Origin: Methylobacterium sp. CB376
GTDB lineage: Bacteria; Pseudomonadota; Alphaproteobacteria; Rhizobiales; Beijerinckiaceae
Length of the DNA: 64,000 nt
NCBI RefSeq assembly: GCF_029714205.1
Contig: NZ_CP121648.1
Span: 930,001 to 994,000 of the forward strand
Direction of reading: 5' to 3'
Positions within the stretch are counted from its first letter, which is position 1. Each line of letters opens with the position of its first letter. Shown one piece after another: positions 42,796-51,050 of this stretch. The notes under the pieces were generated by a model. The model did not search any database, had not been told where the DNA came from, and worked only from the letters and a program-made list of their open reading frames with translations. The translations under genes were made by a program, and so were the position numbers.

Positions 42796-42960
42796 GACGG
42801 GATCCGCTTGATCGAAGCGGATCCCGGATCGCGAGCCTGCGCGGCGCCTGAGCGCGGCGCCTGAGCGCGGCGCCTGAGCGCAGCCGACATCCGCATGGCC
42901 GAAATCGGAGAGGGCGAAGCCATCGACCGGATGTCGGATGAGACGGGTCCGGCATCCCCG
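42793..42960 (+). repeat. Dispersed 3'-UTR repeat, copy C (largest, with expanded core)
   Basis: It begins at the TGA of the small gene. The first hairpin has 11-bp arms (42799-42809 and 42815-42825) around GATCG. The core is expanded: a 13-base unit CGCGGCGCCTGAG is repeated three times at about 42839-42877. The second hairpin has a perfect 10-bp stem (CCGACATCCG 42884-42893, CGGATGTCGG 42928-42937). The following 130 bp to 43093 holds no feature I can name. Confidence 0.88.
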
Positions 42961-43093
42961 CGCCGGGACGCCCGCCCGGCCGTCGCGGCGGGCCGCCCGG
43001 CCCGGAGTGTTGCATCGCATCTACAGCGCTGTGGCGTCCGGCTCACTAACCAGGAACGGAACGCGCGCCCCGCGCGCCCGAAGGCCCCCGCCC

Positions 43094-44320
43094 ATGCCCC
43101 GCGCGGCTCCCTCCTCGCCCGATCCCGCCGTCGACGCGGCGGCGCTGCTGCGCCGCATCGGCTTCATCGGCCTCGTGGTGGCGGTGCCGCTCGCCGCGCT
43201 GGTGTCGCGCCGCGCCATCGTCATCCTGGTGCCGATCGCCGTCGTCATCCTGTGCCTCGCCACCGCCCTCGACGGGGCGGGGCGGCCGGTCGGGGCGGGG
43301 CTGCGGCGCGTGCTGCGCACCCGGGCCATGGCGGCGGGGGCACTGCTGGCGGGCTGGACGGCCCTGTCGATCGTGTGGTCGCCCTTCCCCGGCACCGCCT
43401 CCGAGCGGCTCCTCAACGTGGCGATCACCGTGGGGCTGACGCTCGCGGGCTACCTCGCCCTGCCGGACCGGATGCGCGCCGCCAACGCCTACCTGCTGCC
43501 GGTCGGCGTCGGCGCGGCGGCCCTGGCCGCGGTGGCGCTGGGGCTGTTCAGCGGCGCGGCCCTGCGCTTCGGCCTGGAGGACGATTCGACCCTGGAGCGC
43601 GGCGCCATGCTGCTCGCGCTGCTGGTCTGGCCGGCCGTGGCGTGGCTGCGCTCGCGCCGCCGCGACGTCGAGGGCCTCGGCGTCGCGGTCGCGGTGGCGC
43701 TCGCCCTGGTGCTGGCGCCGAGCCCGATTCCCCTGCTGGCCCTGGCGGCGGGCGCGGTGGCCTTCGCGCTCGCGGCCTGGCGCCAGCAGCTCGGCGTGCG
43801 GATCGCGGCCGGCGTCGCGGCCGGCCTCGTGGCCCTCGGCCCCCTCGTGCCCTTCCTGCTGCGGCCGATCGTGGCGCCGCTGCTGGGGCCGCTCCACCCC
43901 CTGTCGCAGGCGCTGAAGACCTGGACCCGGGTGGTGACGAGCGAGCCGCTGCGCCTCCTCACCGGCCACGGCTTCGAGACGGCCCTGCGCGGGCGGATCG
44001 TCGGGATGCTGCCGCCGAGCGCCCCGACCTCGTTCCTGTTCGAGATCTGGTACGAGCTCGGCGTGGTCGGCGCCCTCGCGGCGGCCTTCGTGCTGTGGTC
44101 GGCGGTGCTGCAATCGGGCCGCGACCACCCGAGCCTCGCCCCGGGCGCGATGGCGACCGCCATGACCGCCTTCGCCTCGGCCTGCCTCGGTATGAGCGTC
44201 ACGGTGGTGTGGTGGCTGACCAGCGTGGCGGTGGCGGTGCTGGCCTTCATCGCGATCGAGCGCGGCCAGTTCCGCACCAGCCGGCCCAAGGCGAGCGCGC
44301 TGCCGGGGATCAAGGGGTAG
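43094..44320 (+). CDS. Polytopic membrane protein, O-antigen-ligase-like
   Basis: A 408-residue protein with about ten to eleven helices, starting at the ATG at 43094 (MPRAAPSSPDPAVDAAALLR). The order of helices, a large late loop, and LRLLTGHGFETALRGRIVGM fit the Wzy/WaaL-type ligases that join polymers to lipid carriers. The usual conserved residues are few (HGFET), so other polymerases or transporters are possible. No other envelope gene is next to it. It converges on the metallopeptidase gene. Confidence 0.65.
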   Translation: MPRAAPSSPDPAVDAAALLRRIGFIGLVVAVPLAALVSRRAIVILVPIAVVILCLATALDGAGRPVGAGLRRVLRTRAMAAGALLAGWTALSIVWSPFPGTASERLLNVAITVGLTLAGYLALPDRMRAANAYLLPVGVGAAALAAVALGLFSGAALRFGLEDDSTLERGAMLLALLVWPAVAWLRSRRRDVEGLGVAVAVALALVLAPSPIPLLALAAGAVAFALAAWRQQLGVRIAAGVAAGLVALGPLVPFLLRPIVAPLLGPLHPLSQALKTWTRVVTSEPLRLLTGHGFETALRGRIVGMLPPSAPTSFLFEIWYELGVVGALAAAFVLWSAVLQSGRDHPSLAPGAMATAMTAFASACLGMSVTVVWWLTSVAVAVLAFIAIERGQFRTSRPKASALPGIKG

Positions 44321-44338
44321 CGGGGCGCCGGCCGCGCC

Positions 44339-44761
44339 CTACTCCGCCTGCGCCTCGATCCGGGCCATGTCGTCGTCCGACAGCCCGACATGGTGGCCGA
44401 TCTCGTGCACCAGCACGTGGGTGACGAGGTGGCCGAGCGTCTCGTCGTGCTCGGCCCAGTAATCCAGGAGCGGGCGGCGGTAGAGCCAGACCATGTTGGG
44501 GAACTGGCCCGTCGCGAGGCTCGCCGCGCCCCCGCCCTGGGCGAGCCCGGTGCCGCGGAACAGCCCGAGCAGGTCGAACTCGCTCTCGCAGCCCATCTCG
44601 TCGAGGGTGTCCTCGTCGGGAAAATCCTCGACGCGGATCACCACCCCCTCGCAGAGCCGGCGGAAGCTCTCGGGCAGCCGCGCGAAGGCCGCCTCGGCCA
44701 GGGCCTCGAAGGCCGCGAGGTCGGGGGCGCGGGCGGCGCTCCAGTCGGGTCCGTCGCTCAT
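44339..44761 (-). CDS. Zincin-like metallopeptidase family protein
   Basis: A 140-residue protein starting at the ATG at 44761, which overlaps the stop of the preceding small gene (ATGA). FDLLGLFRGTGLAQ and PNMVWLYRRPLLDYWAEHDE lead to HVLVHEIGHHVGLSDDDM, an HExGHH zinc site. This short family (metallopeptidase, DUF1025-like) is widely kept in alphaproteobacteria; no substrate is known. It is last in the argB cluster. Confidence 0.9.
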   Translation of the reverse strand: MSDGPDWSAARAPDLAAFEALAEAAFARLPESFRRLCEGVVIRVEDFPDEDTLDEMGCESEFDLLGLFRGTGLAQGGGAASLATGQFPNMVWLYRRPLLDYWAEHDETLGHLVTHVLVHEIGHHVGLSDDDMARIEAQAE

Positions 44762-44877
44762 CCCCACAGCCTCAGTTGCACGCCGAGCCACCACGCCATC
44801 GCCACGAGGGCGACGAGGCCGAGGCCGCGGCCGATGCGCCGGCCCCAGACCTCGATCGGGTCCGTCTCGGGATTCAT
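44758..44877 (-). CDS. 39-residue membrane peptide in the argB cluster
   Basis: The minus strand from 44877 reads MNPETDPIEVWGRRIGRGLG and then a hydrophobic helix LVALVAMAWWLGVQLRLWG. Its stop overlaps the next start by four bases, and it follows the nucleotidase gene by 10 bp, so it is tightly packed in the operon. This supports a real gene although it is too short for most callers. The basic flank before the helix suggests an N-in orientation. Confidence 0.7.
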   Translation of the reverse strand: MNPETDPIEVWGRRIGRGLGLVALVAMAWWLGVQLRLWG

Positions 44878-44887
44878 CGGCGGGCGC

Positions 44888-45634
44888 TCACCGGGGCAGC
44901 GCCGGGGCGACCCGCTCGCTCAGGAAGCCCGCGAGGTCGTTGGTGATGTGGTCGATGTGCGGGGCCCGCACCGCCTCCTGCTCGGACGCGTCCCGGAACG
45001 GATCGACCGTGCGCGGCACCACCAGCACCGTCGCCATGCCGAGGTCGTGGGGCACGACGAGGTTCTTGGCGATGTCCTCGAACAGGGCCGCGCGGGTCGG
45101 ATCGACCGCGTGCCGGTCGAGGAAGGTCTCGTAGGCCCGCCGCTCGGGCTTGGGCACGAAGTCGGAGGCCGCGATGTCGAACACGTCCTCGAAATGGTCG
45201 AGGATGCCGAGCTTGCGCGCCACGTTCTCGGCGTGCCGGCGCGAGCCGTTGGTGAGGATGAGCTTGCGGCCCGGCAGGGCCTCGATCGCCCGGCCGAGGG
45301 CCGGGTTGAGGGCGATGCCCGAATGGTCGATGTCGTGGGCGAAGTCGAGGAAGTCGTAGGGATCGACCGCCTCCTCCTGCATCAGCGCCCGCAGGGTCGT
45401 CCCGTAGCGGTGGTAGAAGTGCTTCTGCAGGGCGCGCGCCGAGAGCCCGTCGAGCCCGAACAGATCCATCACGTAGAGGGTGATGCGCTCGTCGACCTGG
45501 GGCCAGACGCGGGCCTCGTGCGGGTAGAGCGTGTTGTCGAGGTCGAAGACCCAGGTCTCGACACCGGAAAAGCCGCGGGCGTCCGGGGCGGTGAGGTGGC
45601 TCTCGCTCGGAAGGAACACGGAAGCTCGGCCCAT
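44888..45634 (-). CDS. HAD-superfamily pyrimidine 5'-nucleotidase
   Basis: A 248-residue HAD phosphatase. Motif I is VFDLDNTLYPHEARVWP, the nucleophile Asp pair DLD. LILTNGSRRHAENVA is motif II, FVPKPERRAYETFL motif III, and FEDIAKNL motif IV. This matches the SDT1/pyrimidine 5'-nucleotidase branch, which removes phosphate from pyrimidine nucleotides, perhaps clearing damaged ones. It sits after argB, a pairing common in Rhizobiales. Confidence 0.9.
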   Translation of the reverse strand: MGRASVFLPSESHLTAPDARGFSGVETWVFDLDNTLYPHEARVWPQVDERITLYVMDLFGLDGLSARALQKHFYHRYGTTLRALMQEEAVDPYDFLDFAHDIDHSGIALNPALGRAIEALPGRKLILTNGSRRHAENVARKLGILDHFEDVFDIAASDFVPKPERRAYETFLDRHAVDPTRAALFEDIAKNLVVPHDLGMATVLVVPRTVDPFRDASEQEAVRAPHIDHITNDLAGFLSERVAPALPR

Positions 45635-45711
45635 TCGACGCGAAGGGGGCCCCGCGGCCCCCGGGCGTCCAAGATAAGCATCTGGCTCCGGAAAGGAAGC
45701 GCCGATCGCCG

Positions 45712-46626
45712 TCAGGGTGCGCTGCGGCGGATCAGCGTGCCGGCGCCGTAATCGGTGAACAGCTCCAGCAGCACCGCGTGCGGGACCTTGCCGTCGAGGA
45801 TGACCACCGCCTCGACGCCCTGCTCGATGGCGTAGATGCAGGTCTCGATCTTCGGGATCATGCCGCCCGTGATGGTCCCGTCGGCGACGAGCCGGCGGCA
45901 ATCCTCGACCGAGAGTTCCGGGATCAGCTTCTTGTTCTTGTCGAGCACGCCCGGCACGTCGGTGAGGAGGAGGAGGCGCTTGGCCCGCAGGGCCCCCGCG
46001 ATGGCGCCCGCGAAGGTGTCGGCGTTGACGTTGTAGGTCTGGCCGTCGCTGCCGACCGCCACCGGGGCGAGCACCGGGATCAGCTCGGCCTTCAGCACCG
46101 CGTCGAGCACCGCGCGGTTGACCCGCTCCGGCTCGCCGACGAGGCCGAGATCGACCTCCCGCTCCAGGTTGGAATCGGGATCGACGACGGTGCGGGTGGC
46201 GCGCCGCGCCTGCACCATGTTGCCGTCCTTGCCGCACAGGCCGATGGCCTTGCCACCCTCGGCCGAGATCCAGCCGACGATCTGCTTGTTGATCGAGCCG
46301 GCGAGCACCATCTCGACCACCTCGACGGTGGCCGCATCGGTGACGCGCAGGCCCTCGCGGAACTCCGACTTGATGCCGAGCCGGTCGAGCATGCGGCCGA
46401 TCTGCGGCCCGCCGCCGTGCACGATCACGGGCTTGAGGCCCGACTGCTCCAGCAGGACCACGTCCTCGGCGAAATCCTCCGCCGCCGCCCGGTCGCCCAT
46501 GGCGTGGCCGCCGTACTTGATGACGACGATCTCCTCGTCGTAGCGCTGCATGTGGGGCAGCGCCTGCACCAGCACCTCGGCGCGCACGTGCACGTTGGGC
46601 AGCGCGTCCGTCTCGGATTGGCTCAT
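45712..46626 (-). CDS. argB: Acetylglutamate kinase
   Basis: ArgB phosphorylates N-acetylglutamate, the second step of arginine synthesis. The 304-residue protein has [52 protein letters not shown], and [20 protein letters not shown]. Residues that decide arginine feedback (an N-terminal helix [20 protein letters not shown]) are present, so it is probably arginine-inhibited. It is first of the argB-nucleotidase-TM-metallopeptidase cluster. Confidence 0.98.
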
Positions 46627-46704
46627 CGTGACGAGGTCCTCTCGATCGGGCCCGGTCGCCCGCGGCGGCGGGTTCTAGCGCAGGATCCCGGCCGCCGGAA
46701 GGCG

Positions 46705-46930
46705 CGGCCGGAGGCCGGCCTTGGAGACGATGCTCGTGCGTCGCCGCGGTGTCGGGCACCAGGTGCACGTCGAGGTCGGCCGGCACCGCCGCCTCGATCT
46801 CGTCCGGGCAGCGGCGGAACGCGCCGGCGCGGTGACGCGGCCCGTTCACCGTCCCGGCCTTCACGTCGAGCGCGGCGAACAGGCTGGCGGTGCGGTGCCG
46901 GGCGTCGTCGTGGCTGCGCCGCTCGGCCGG
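46705..46930 (-). pseudogene. IS630-type transposase fragment
   Basis: The minus strand reads RTASLFAALDVKAGTVNGPR, then HRAGAFRRCPDEIEAAVPAD and LDVHLVPDTAATHE. These match the DDE core of IS630-family transposases (SLFAALDVATG, FLxEIDAAVPxDLDxHLVMDN). It has no intact start or end, and no terminal repeats are evident, so it is a remnant. The frame runs on, by chance, into neighbouring genes. Confidence 0.7.
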
Positions 46931-46999
46931 CTGGCGCGGGGTGACCGGCGCGGCGACGGCGCCGGGCGGGACCTTCCACGCCCGACGCTCCCCCCTCGG

Positions 47000-47115
47000 G
47001 TTCGGCACCGCGCTGGTCGGTTCTCGGTCCCGTGATCGGTCCTCGGGCAAGCGTGATCCTCGTCGACCATCACGTCCAACGGCCAGCGCAGGTGGCTCTC
47101 GATCTCCCCGTGCGC
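47000..47115 (-). pseudogene. ISAs1-type transposase C-terminal fragment
   Basis: The minus strand reads AHGEIESHLRWPLDVMVDED and HACPRTDHGTENRPA, matching the tail of ISAs1-type transposases (HWxIENxLHWxLDVxFxED, then TxxGPENLAxLR). Only this end is left. From 47116 to 47331 I see nothing further. Confidence 0.6.
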
Positions 47116-47331
47116 CCGAACAGGCTCCGCAAAGCGCGCCGGCGCCAGCGCGCCTGACCCGCTCGCCGCCGCACCGCCGTCTGCGACGCCGCGGCATCGG
47201 CCGGCCGCCGGAGGCGGAGGGGGACGAGCCGGAGCGTCCTCGCTTCAAGGCCTCTCCGCTCCGCCGCATCCGCATCGACATCGCCGCGGCGCACGGCCGG
47301 CTGTCCCCGTTCGCGGCGGCCGGAGAATTCC

Positions 47332-48225
47332 TCACACGCGTTCGCCCGCGAGACGGTTCGACACCATCTCGACAAACAGCTGCGTCCGCGCGGGCGTCTC
47401 CAAGCTCCCCGGCCACACAGCGCTGACGCGTATGGGAGGAGGCTCACACTGGGGAAGCACGAGTTCGAGGCGACCCTCGTCGAGGTCCTGTCTGACTTGC
47501 CAGAGCGGCGCGAGGCCGATCCCGGCTCCGAGGATCGTGGCCGCGTTGGCTCCGGCCGCGTCGCTGCACCGGAAGGCACCCTTCACCTGTGTTCGCACCA
47601 CGACACCGTCGACCGACAAGGGCCACGCGTCGCCCTCCGGCCCGAAGGTGCGGACCACGCAGAGATGCGATGCAAGATCGTCGGGATCACGCGGCACACC
47701 ATGGCGAGCAAGATAGGATGGCGCGGCGACCAGGACGCGGCGCAGCTCCGCGATCTTCTTCGACCGCAGGCTGATGGCGCCGAGATCTCCTATGCGAATC
47801 GCAACATCGAGCCGATGTTCGATGAGATCAACGACAGCATCATTCAATACCAAGTCTATACTTACTTCAGGAAACCTATTCATGAATGCCGTTGCGCATG
47901 GAACCACAAATTTCGGCGCAAATAGTACAGATGCGCCGATCCTAAATAGACCGTTTATTTTGGTTTTTTCGCTCTTCACCTGCAGGCGCGCATCTCCTAT
48001 TTCTTTCAACGCTGTTCTCAGTCGCTCGTACAATATCATTCCCGCGGGGGTCGGCTGCAACCGCCGGGTCGTACGCCGGATGAGTTCGGTTCCCAGATCG
48101 GTCTCGAGTGCGGTCAGCGCACGGCTGACGGACTGCAGGGACCGGTTCAGCCTCTTGGCAGCGGCGCTCAGGCTTCCTCGCTCGATGATCGCGACGAGGG
48201 CCTCGTACTGCTCCAAGCTCGCCAT
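47332..48225 (-). CDS. LysR-family transcriptional regulator
   Basis: A 297-residue regulator starting MASLEQYEALVAIIERGSLS; the frame is open 12 residues further upstream to 48261. The winged helix (SAAAKRLNRSLQSVSRALTA, LGTELIRRTTRRLQPTPAG) is of the group that usually regulates a divergent transporter gene. The C-terminal sensor (RIGASVLFAPKFVVPCATAF, DLVLNDAVVDLIEHRLDVAI, ILGAGIGLAPLWQVRQDLDE) is complete. It is divergent from the MFS gene with 106 bp between, where its operator should be. GC is lower than in neighbouring genes. Confidence 0.93.
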   Translation of the reverse strand: MASLEQYEALVAIIERGSLSAAAKRLNRSLQSVSRALTALETDLGTELIRRTTRRLQPTPAGMILYERLRTALKEIGDARLQVKSEKTKINGLFRIGASVLFAPKFVVPCATAFMNRFPEVSIDLVLNDAVVDLIEHRLDVAIRIGDLGAISLRSKKIAELRRVLVAAPSYLARHGVPRDPDDLASHLCVVRTFGPEGDAWPLSVDGVVVRTQVKGAFRCSDAAGANAATILGAGIGLAPLWQVRQDLDEGRLELVLPQCEPPPIRVSAVWPGSLETPARTQLFVEMVSNRLAGERV

Positions 48226-48331
48226 ATCGTTTCGCCCACAGGAAGAGACATTCTCGATCAACGCCGATTATCACGGCTGCCCCAATGGTGCAGGACGGCG
48301 TGAGGTCAACGCAGTGAACACAAGGGCCGCC

Positions 48332-49582
48332 ATGCACACCCACGCCCGAATGACCAGCGCGCCACCGCCCATCAGCCGATCGAACACAATGTCCGCCGGA
48401 CTAACTGTCCTGTTCGCATGCGCCGTTGGCGTCGTCGTACTGAGCCTGTATGCGTCGCAGCCCCTGATCGGCTTGATCGGATCGTCATTTTCGTTAAGCA
48501 CATCCGAAGCCAGTCTTGTATCGACACTTACTCTGCTCGGCTACGCGAGCGGCCTGTTCCTGCTCGTCCCACTGACGGATCTCGTCGAGAACCGGACGGT
48601 GATCGTTGTGACTTTGCTGGTTGACGTTGCTGCCCTGGCGGCGATCGCGCTTGCCCCGACGCCATTTCTCTTCCTACTGGCGTCGTACGTCGCCGGTGTG
48701 ACCACCAGCGCGATTCAAATGCTCGTACCGGTGGCGGCTCAACTCTCTCCTGAAGCACATCGCGGTCGCGTCGTCGGCAACGTGATGAGCGGCCTCATGC
48801 TCGGCATCCTTCTTTCGCGGCCAGCCGCGAGTTGGGTTGCGGAGTTCGTCGGTTGGCGCTGGTTCTACGGTGGGCTCTCCTTGATCATCGCAGCCCTGAG
48901 CATGATCCTGGCCACCGTCTTACCGGTCCGCAAGCCCGCGACCGGCACGAATTATTCGGCGCTCATCGGATCGATGCTGACGATCCTGCGGGAGGAGCCC
49001 GTCCTTCGGCGCCGGGCCAGTTACCAGGCCCTGTGCATGGGCGCATTCGGCGTGTTCTGGACGTCGGTCGCCTTGCGCCTTTCCGATCAGCCATTCTCCC
49101 TCGGTCAGACCGGAATCGGCCTTTTCGCCCTGGCCGGAGCCGCCGGGGCGGTCGTCGCCCCGATCGCCGGGCGAGCGGGCGACCGGGGCTGGACGCGCAG
49201 CGCAACGCGACTCGCCCACCTCGCGGTCATCGCCGCGATGATCCTCGCCGGCATCGGCGGCGACGTCCTGGTCGGCACGCCTTTCGCCCCGAGCTGGGCT
49301 CCTCTCGCGATCCTGGTCGCCAGCGCCGTCCTGCTCGATCTGGGGGTGATCGGCGATCAGACGCTGGGACGGCGCGCAATCAACCTGTTGCGCCCCGAAG
49401 CAAGAGGCCGCGTGAACGGGCTGTTCACAGGCCTGTTCTTCCTCGGCGCCGCGGCCGGGTCGGCCTTATCCGGACTGGCATGGGTCAGCTTCGGCTGGTT
49501 GGGTGTCTGCTCAGTCGGACTCGCGTTCGGATGCGTCACCCTCGTGCTTTCATCGTCTCAGCCGCAGGCAGCGGCGCGCTGA
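48332..49582 (+). CDS. MFS efflux transporter (DHA1 type)
   Basis: A 416-residue, about 12-helix transporter from the ATG at 48332 (MHTHARMTSAPPPISRSNTM). GYASGLFLLVPLTDLVENR, then MLVPVAAQLSPEAHRGRVVG and VMSGLMLGILLSRPAASWVA are typical of multidrug-type MFS proteins. A proton-coupling Arg/Asp set is seen in the first loops. With the divergent LysR regulator it forms a drug- or metabolite-export unit. Its GC is lower than in the neighbourhood and transposase fragments lie just beyond the regulator, so transfer is likely. Confidence 0.9.
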   Translation: MHTHARMTSAPPPISRSNTMSAGLTVLFACAVGVVVLSLYASQPLIGLIGSSFSLSTSEASLVSTLTLLGYASGLFLLVPLTDLVENRTVIVVTLLVDVAALAAIALAPTPFLFLLASYVAGVTTSAIQMLVPVAAQLSPEAHRGRVVGNVMSGLMLGILLSRPAASWVAEFVGWRWFYGGLSLIIAALSMILATVLPVRKPATGTNYSALIGSMLTILREEPVLRRRASYQALCMGAFGVFWTSVALRLSDQPFSLGQTGIGLFALAGAAGAVVAPIAGRAGDRGWTRSATRLAHLAVIAAMILAGIGGDVLVGTPFAPSWAPLAILVASAVLLDLGVIGDQTLGRRAINLLRPEARGRVNGLFTGLFFLGAAAGSALSGLAWVSFGWLGVCSVGLAFGCVTLVLSSSQPQAAAR

Positions 49583-49919
49583 CCGATCCAACGAATCGCG
49601 GCGGCCCTCGTCGGCGGCGAGCGCGGCGAAGGCTTTCGGGACAGCCTGTCACGTCGAGACATGAGCCGCGCAGTCTCGCCGGATCGAGGCGCGGCGTTCC
49701 CTACCTGTCGCGCGCGGAGCTTCGGATCGAGGCCGCGCCCCGCTATCAGCCAACCTTCTTGAATGCCGAACAGATAACACGCCTCCGTCTCAAGGCCGGG
49801 ACCGGAACATTGGATTTCATGACCGATCTCTGGCCGCTCATCGCCAAGGAGGTGGGTTGGGTCTACCATCGTGGCTCGAGGGGCGGCTGCGCGACGGGAC
49901 GATGGCGGGCGCCCCCGGC
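49583..49919 (+). other. Intergenic stretch with a coding-like fragment
   Basis: From about 49693 to 49870 the plus strand reads GVPYLSRAELRIEAAPRYQP, TFLNAEQITRLRLKAGTGTL and DFMTDLWPLIAKEVGWVYHR. The even spacing of conserved-looking residues and the normal codon use suggest the end of a real gene whose start has been lost. I cannot name it. It runs into the convergent M20 gene. The rest of the stretch shows nothing. Confidence 0.35.
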
Positions 49920-51050
49920 TCAGCGCAGCATCGCGAGCAGCCCCGCGAAGAGCCGCGCCCGGCTCACCAGGCTCGCCTCGTCGATCTGCTCCTCGAGGGT
50001 GTGGTAGCCGCGCCCGATCGCCCCGAGCCCGTCGAGGGTCGGGATGCCCATCGCCCCGGTGAAGTTGCCGTCCGAGCCGCCCCCGGCGCTGCGATGCGGC
50101 AGGGCCAGCCCCTCGGCCGCCGCGAGGGCGCGGGCGGTCTCGTAGAGGGCGAGGGTCTCGGCGTCCGGCTCCCAGACCGGGCGGGTGACCCCGCGCGTCA
50201 CCGTGAAGGCGACGTCGTCCTCCGTGCCCGAGAGGGCGAGCATGCGCGCCACGCCCCGGTCGAGGTCGGCCTGGCGCTTGGCCATGCTGAGCGCCTCGCC
50301 CCGGCACCGCGTCGGCACGCAGTTCACCCACTGGCCACCCTGCACGATGCCGACGCTGAAGGTGCAATCCTCCCCCGACATCGCCTCGATCGCCAGGATC
50401 TTGCGGGCGAAGGCGCGCACCGCCGAGCGCCCCTCGCCGAGCCGCGCCCCGGCATGGCTCGGCCGGCCCGTGGCCTCCAGGACGAAGCGCGCGATCGCGT
50501 AGCGGCCCGTCACCACGCCGTTGTCCTCGTGGCCCGGTTCCGGCACCAGGACGTAGCGGTGGCGCGAGGCCTCCGCCTCGATCAGGTCGCGGGTCGAGGG
50601 ACTGCCGATCTCCTCGTCGCCGGTGAGCAGCACCGTGACCGGCAGCGGCGTCGCGATCCCGGCCCGCCCGAGCGCCCGGATCGCCTCCAGGGCGAGGAGG
50701 TTGCCGCCCTTCATGTCGAGGATGCCGGGGCCGTGGACGCGCCCGCCCTCGCGGCGCCAGGGCAGGACCTCCAGCGTGCCCACGGGATGCACCGTGTCCA
50801 TGTGGCCGAGCACCAGGATGCCGGGCGTCTCGGGCCGCGGGTGGGGGAAGCGGGCGCGCACGCAGTCGCCGAGGCCCATCCGGCCGGGCACGACCTCGAT
50901 GCGCGCCCCCGCCACCGCGAGGTCGCGGGCGGCGAGCGCCATCATGCGGTTGACGGCCGGCGTGGCGAAGGTCGGGCTCTCGCATTCCACCCAGGGGCGG
51001 AGCGTCGCCAGCATCGCGTCGAGGTCGAGGGGCAGCCCGGAGGGAATCAT
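49920..51050 (-). CDS. M20-family metallopeptidase (carboxypeptidase G2-like)
   Basis: A 376-residue two-zinc hydrolase. VLGHMDTVHPVG gives the first metal His and catalytic Asp, GPGILDMKGGNLLA the bridging Asp, LLTGDEEIGSPSTRDL the catalytic Glu pair, and GGGSDGNFTGAMGIPTLDGL the late part. RPSHAGARLGEGRSA marks the dimer domain. This branch removes amino-acid groups such as glutamate from folates and peptides. It overlaps the M81 gene by four bases (ATGA), so the two are coupled. Confidence 0.93.
   Translation of the reverse strand: MIPSGLPLDLDAMLATLRPWVECESPTFATPAVNRMMALAARDLAVAGARIEVVPGRMGLGDCVRARFPHPRPETPGILVLGHMDTVHPVGTLEVLPWRREGGRVHGPGILDMKGGNLLALEAIRALGRAGIATPLPVTVLLTGDEEIGSPSTRDLIEAEASRHRYVLVPEPGHEDNGVVTGRYAIARFVLEATGRPSHAGARLGEGRSAVRAFARKILAIEAMSGEDCTFSVGIVQGGQWVNCVPTRCRGEALSMAKRQADLDRGVARMLALSGTEDDVAFTVTRGVTRPVWEPDAETLALYETARALAAAEGLALPHRSAGGGSDGNFTGAMGIPTLDGLGAIGRGYHTLEEQIDEASLVSRARLFAGLLAMLR

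Noticed and set aside
46890..47426. 178-residue plus-strand open frame
   Set aside because: Low-complexity Arg/Pro composition; the opposite strand holds transposase fragments that explain the region better.
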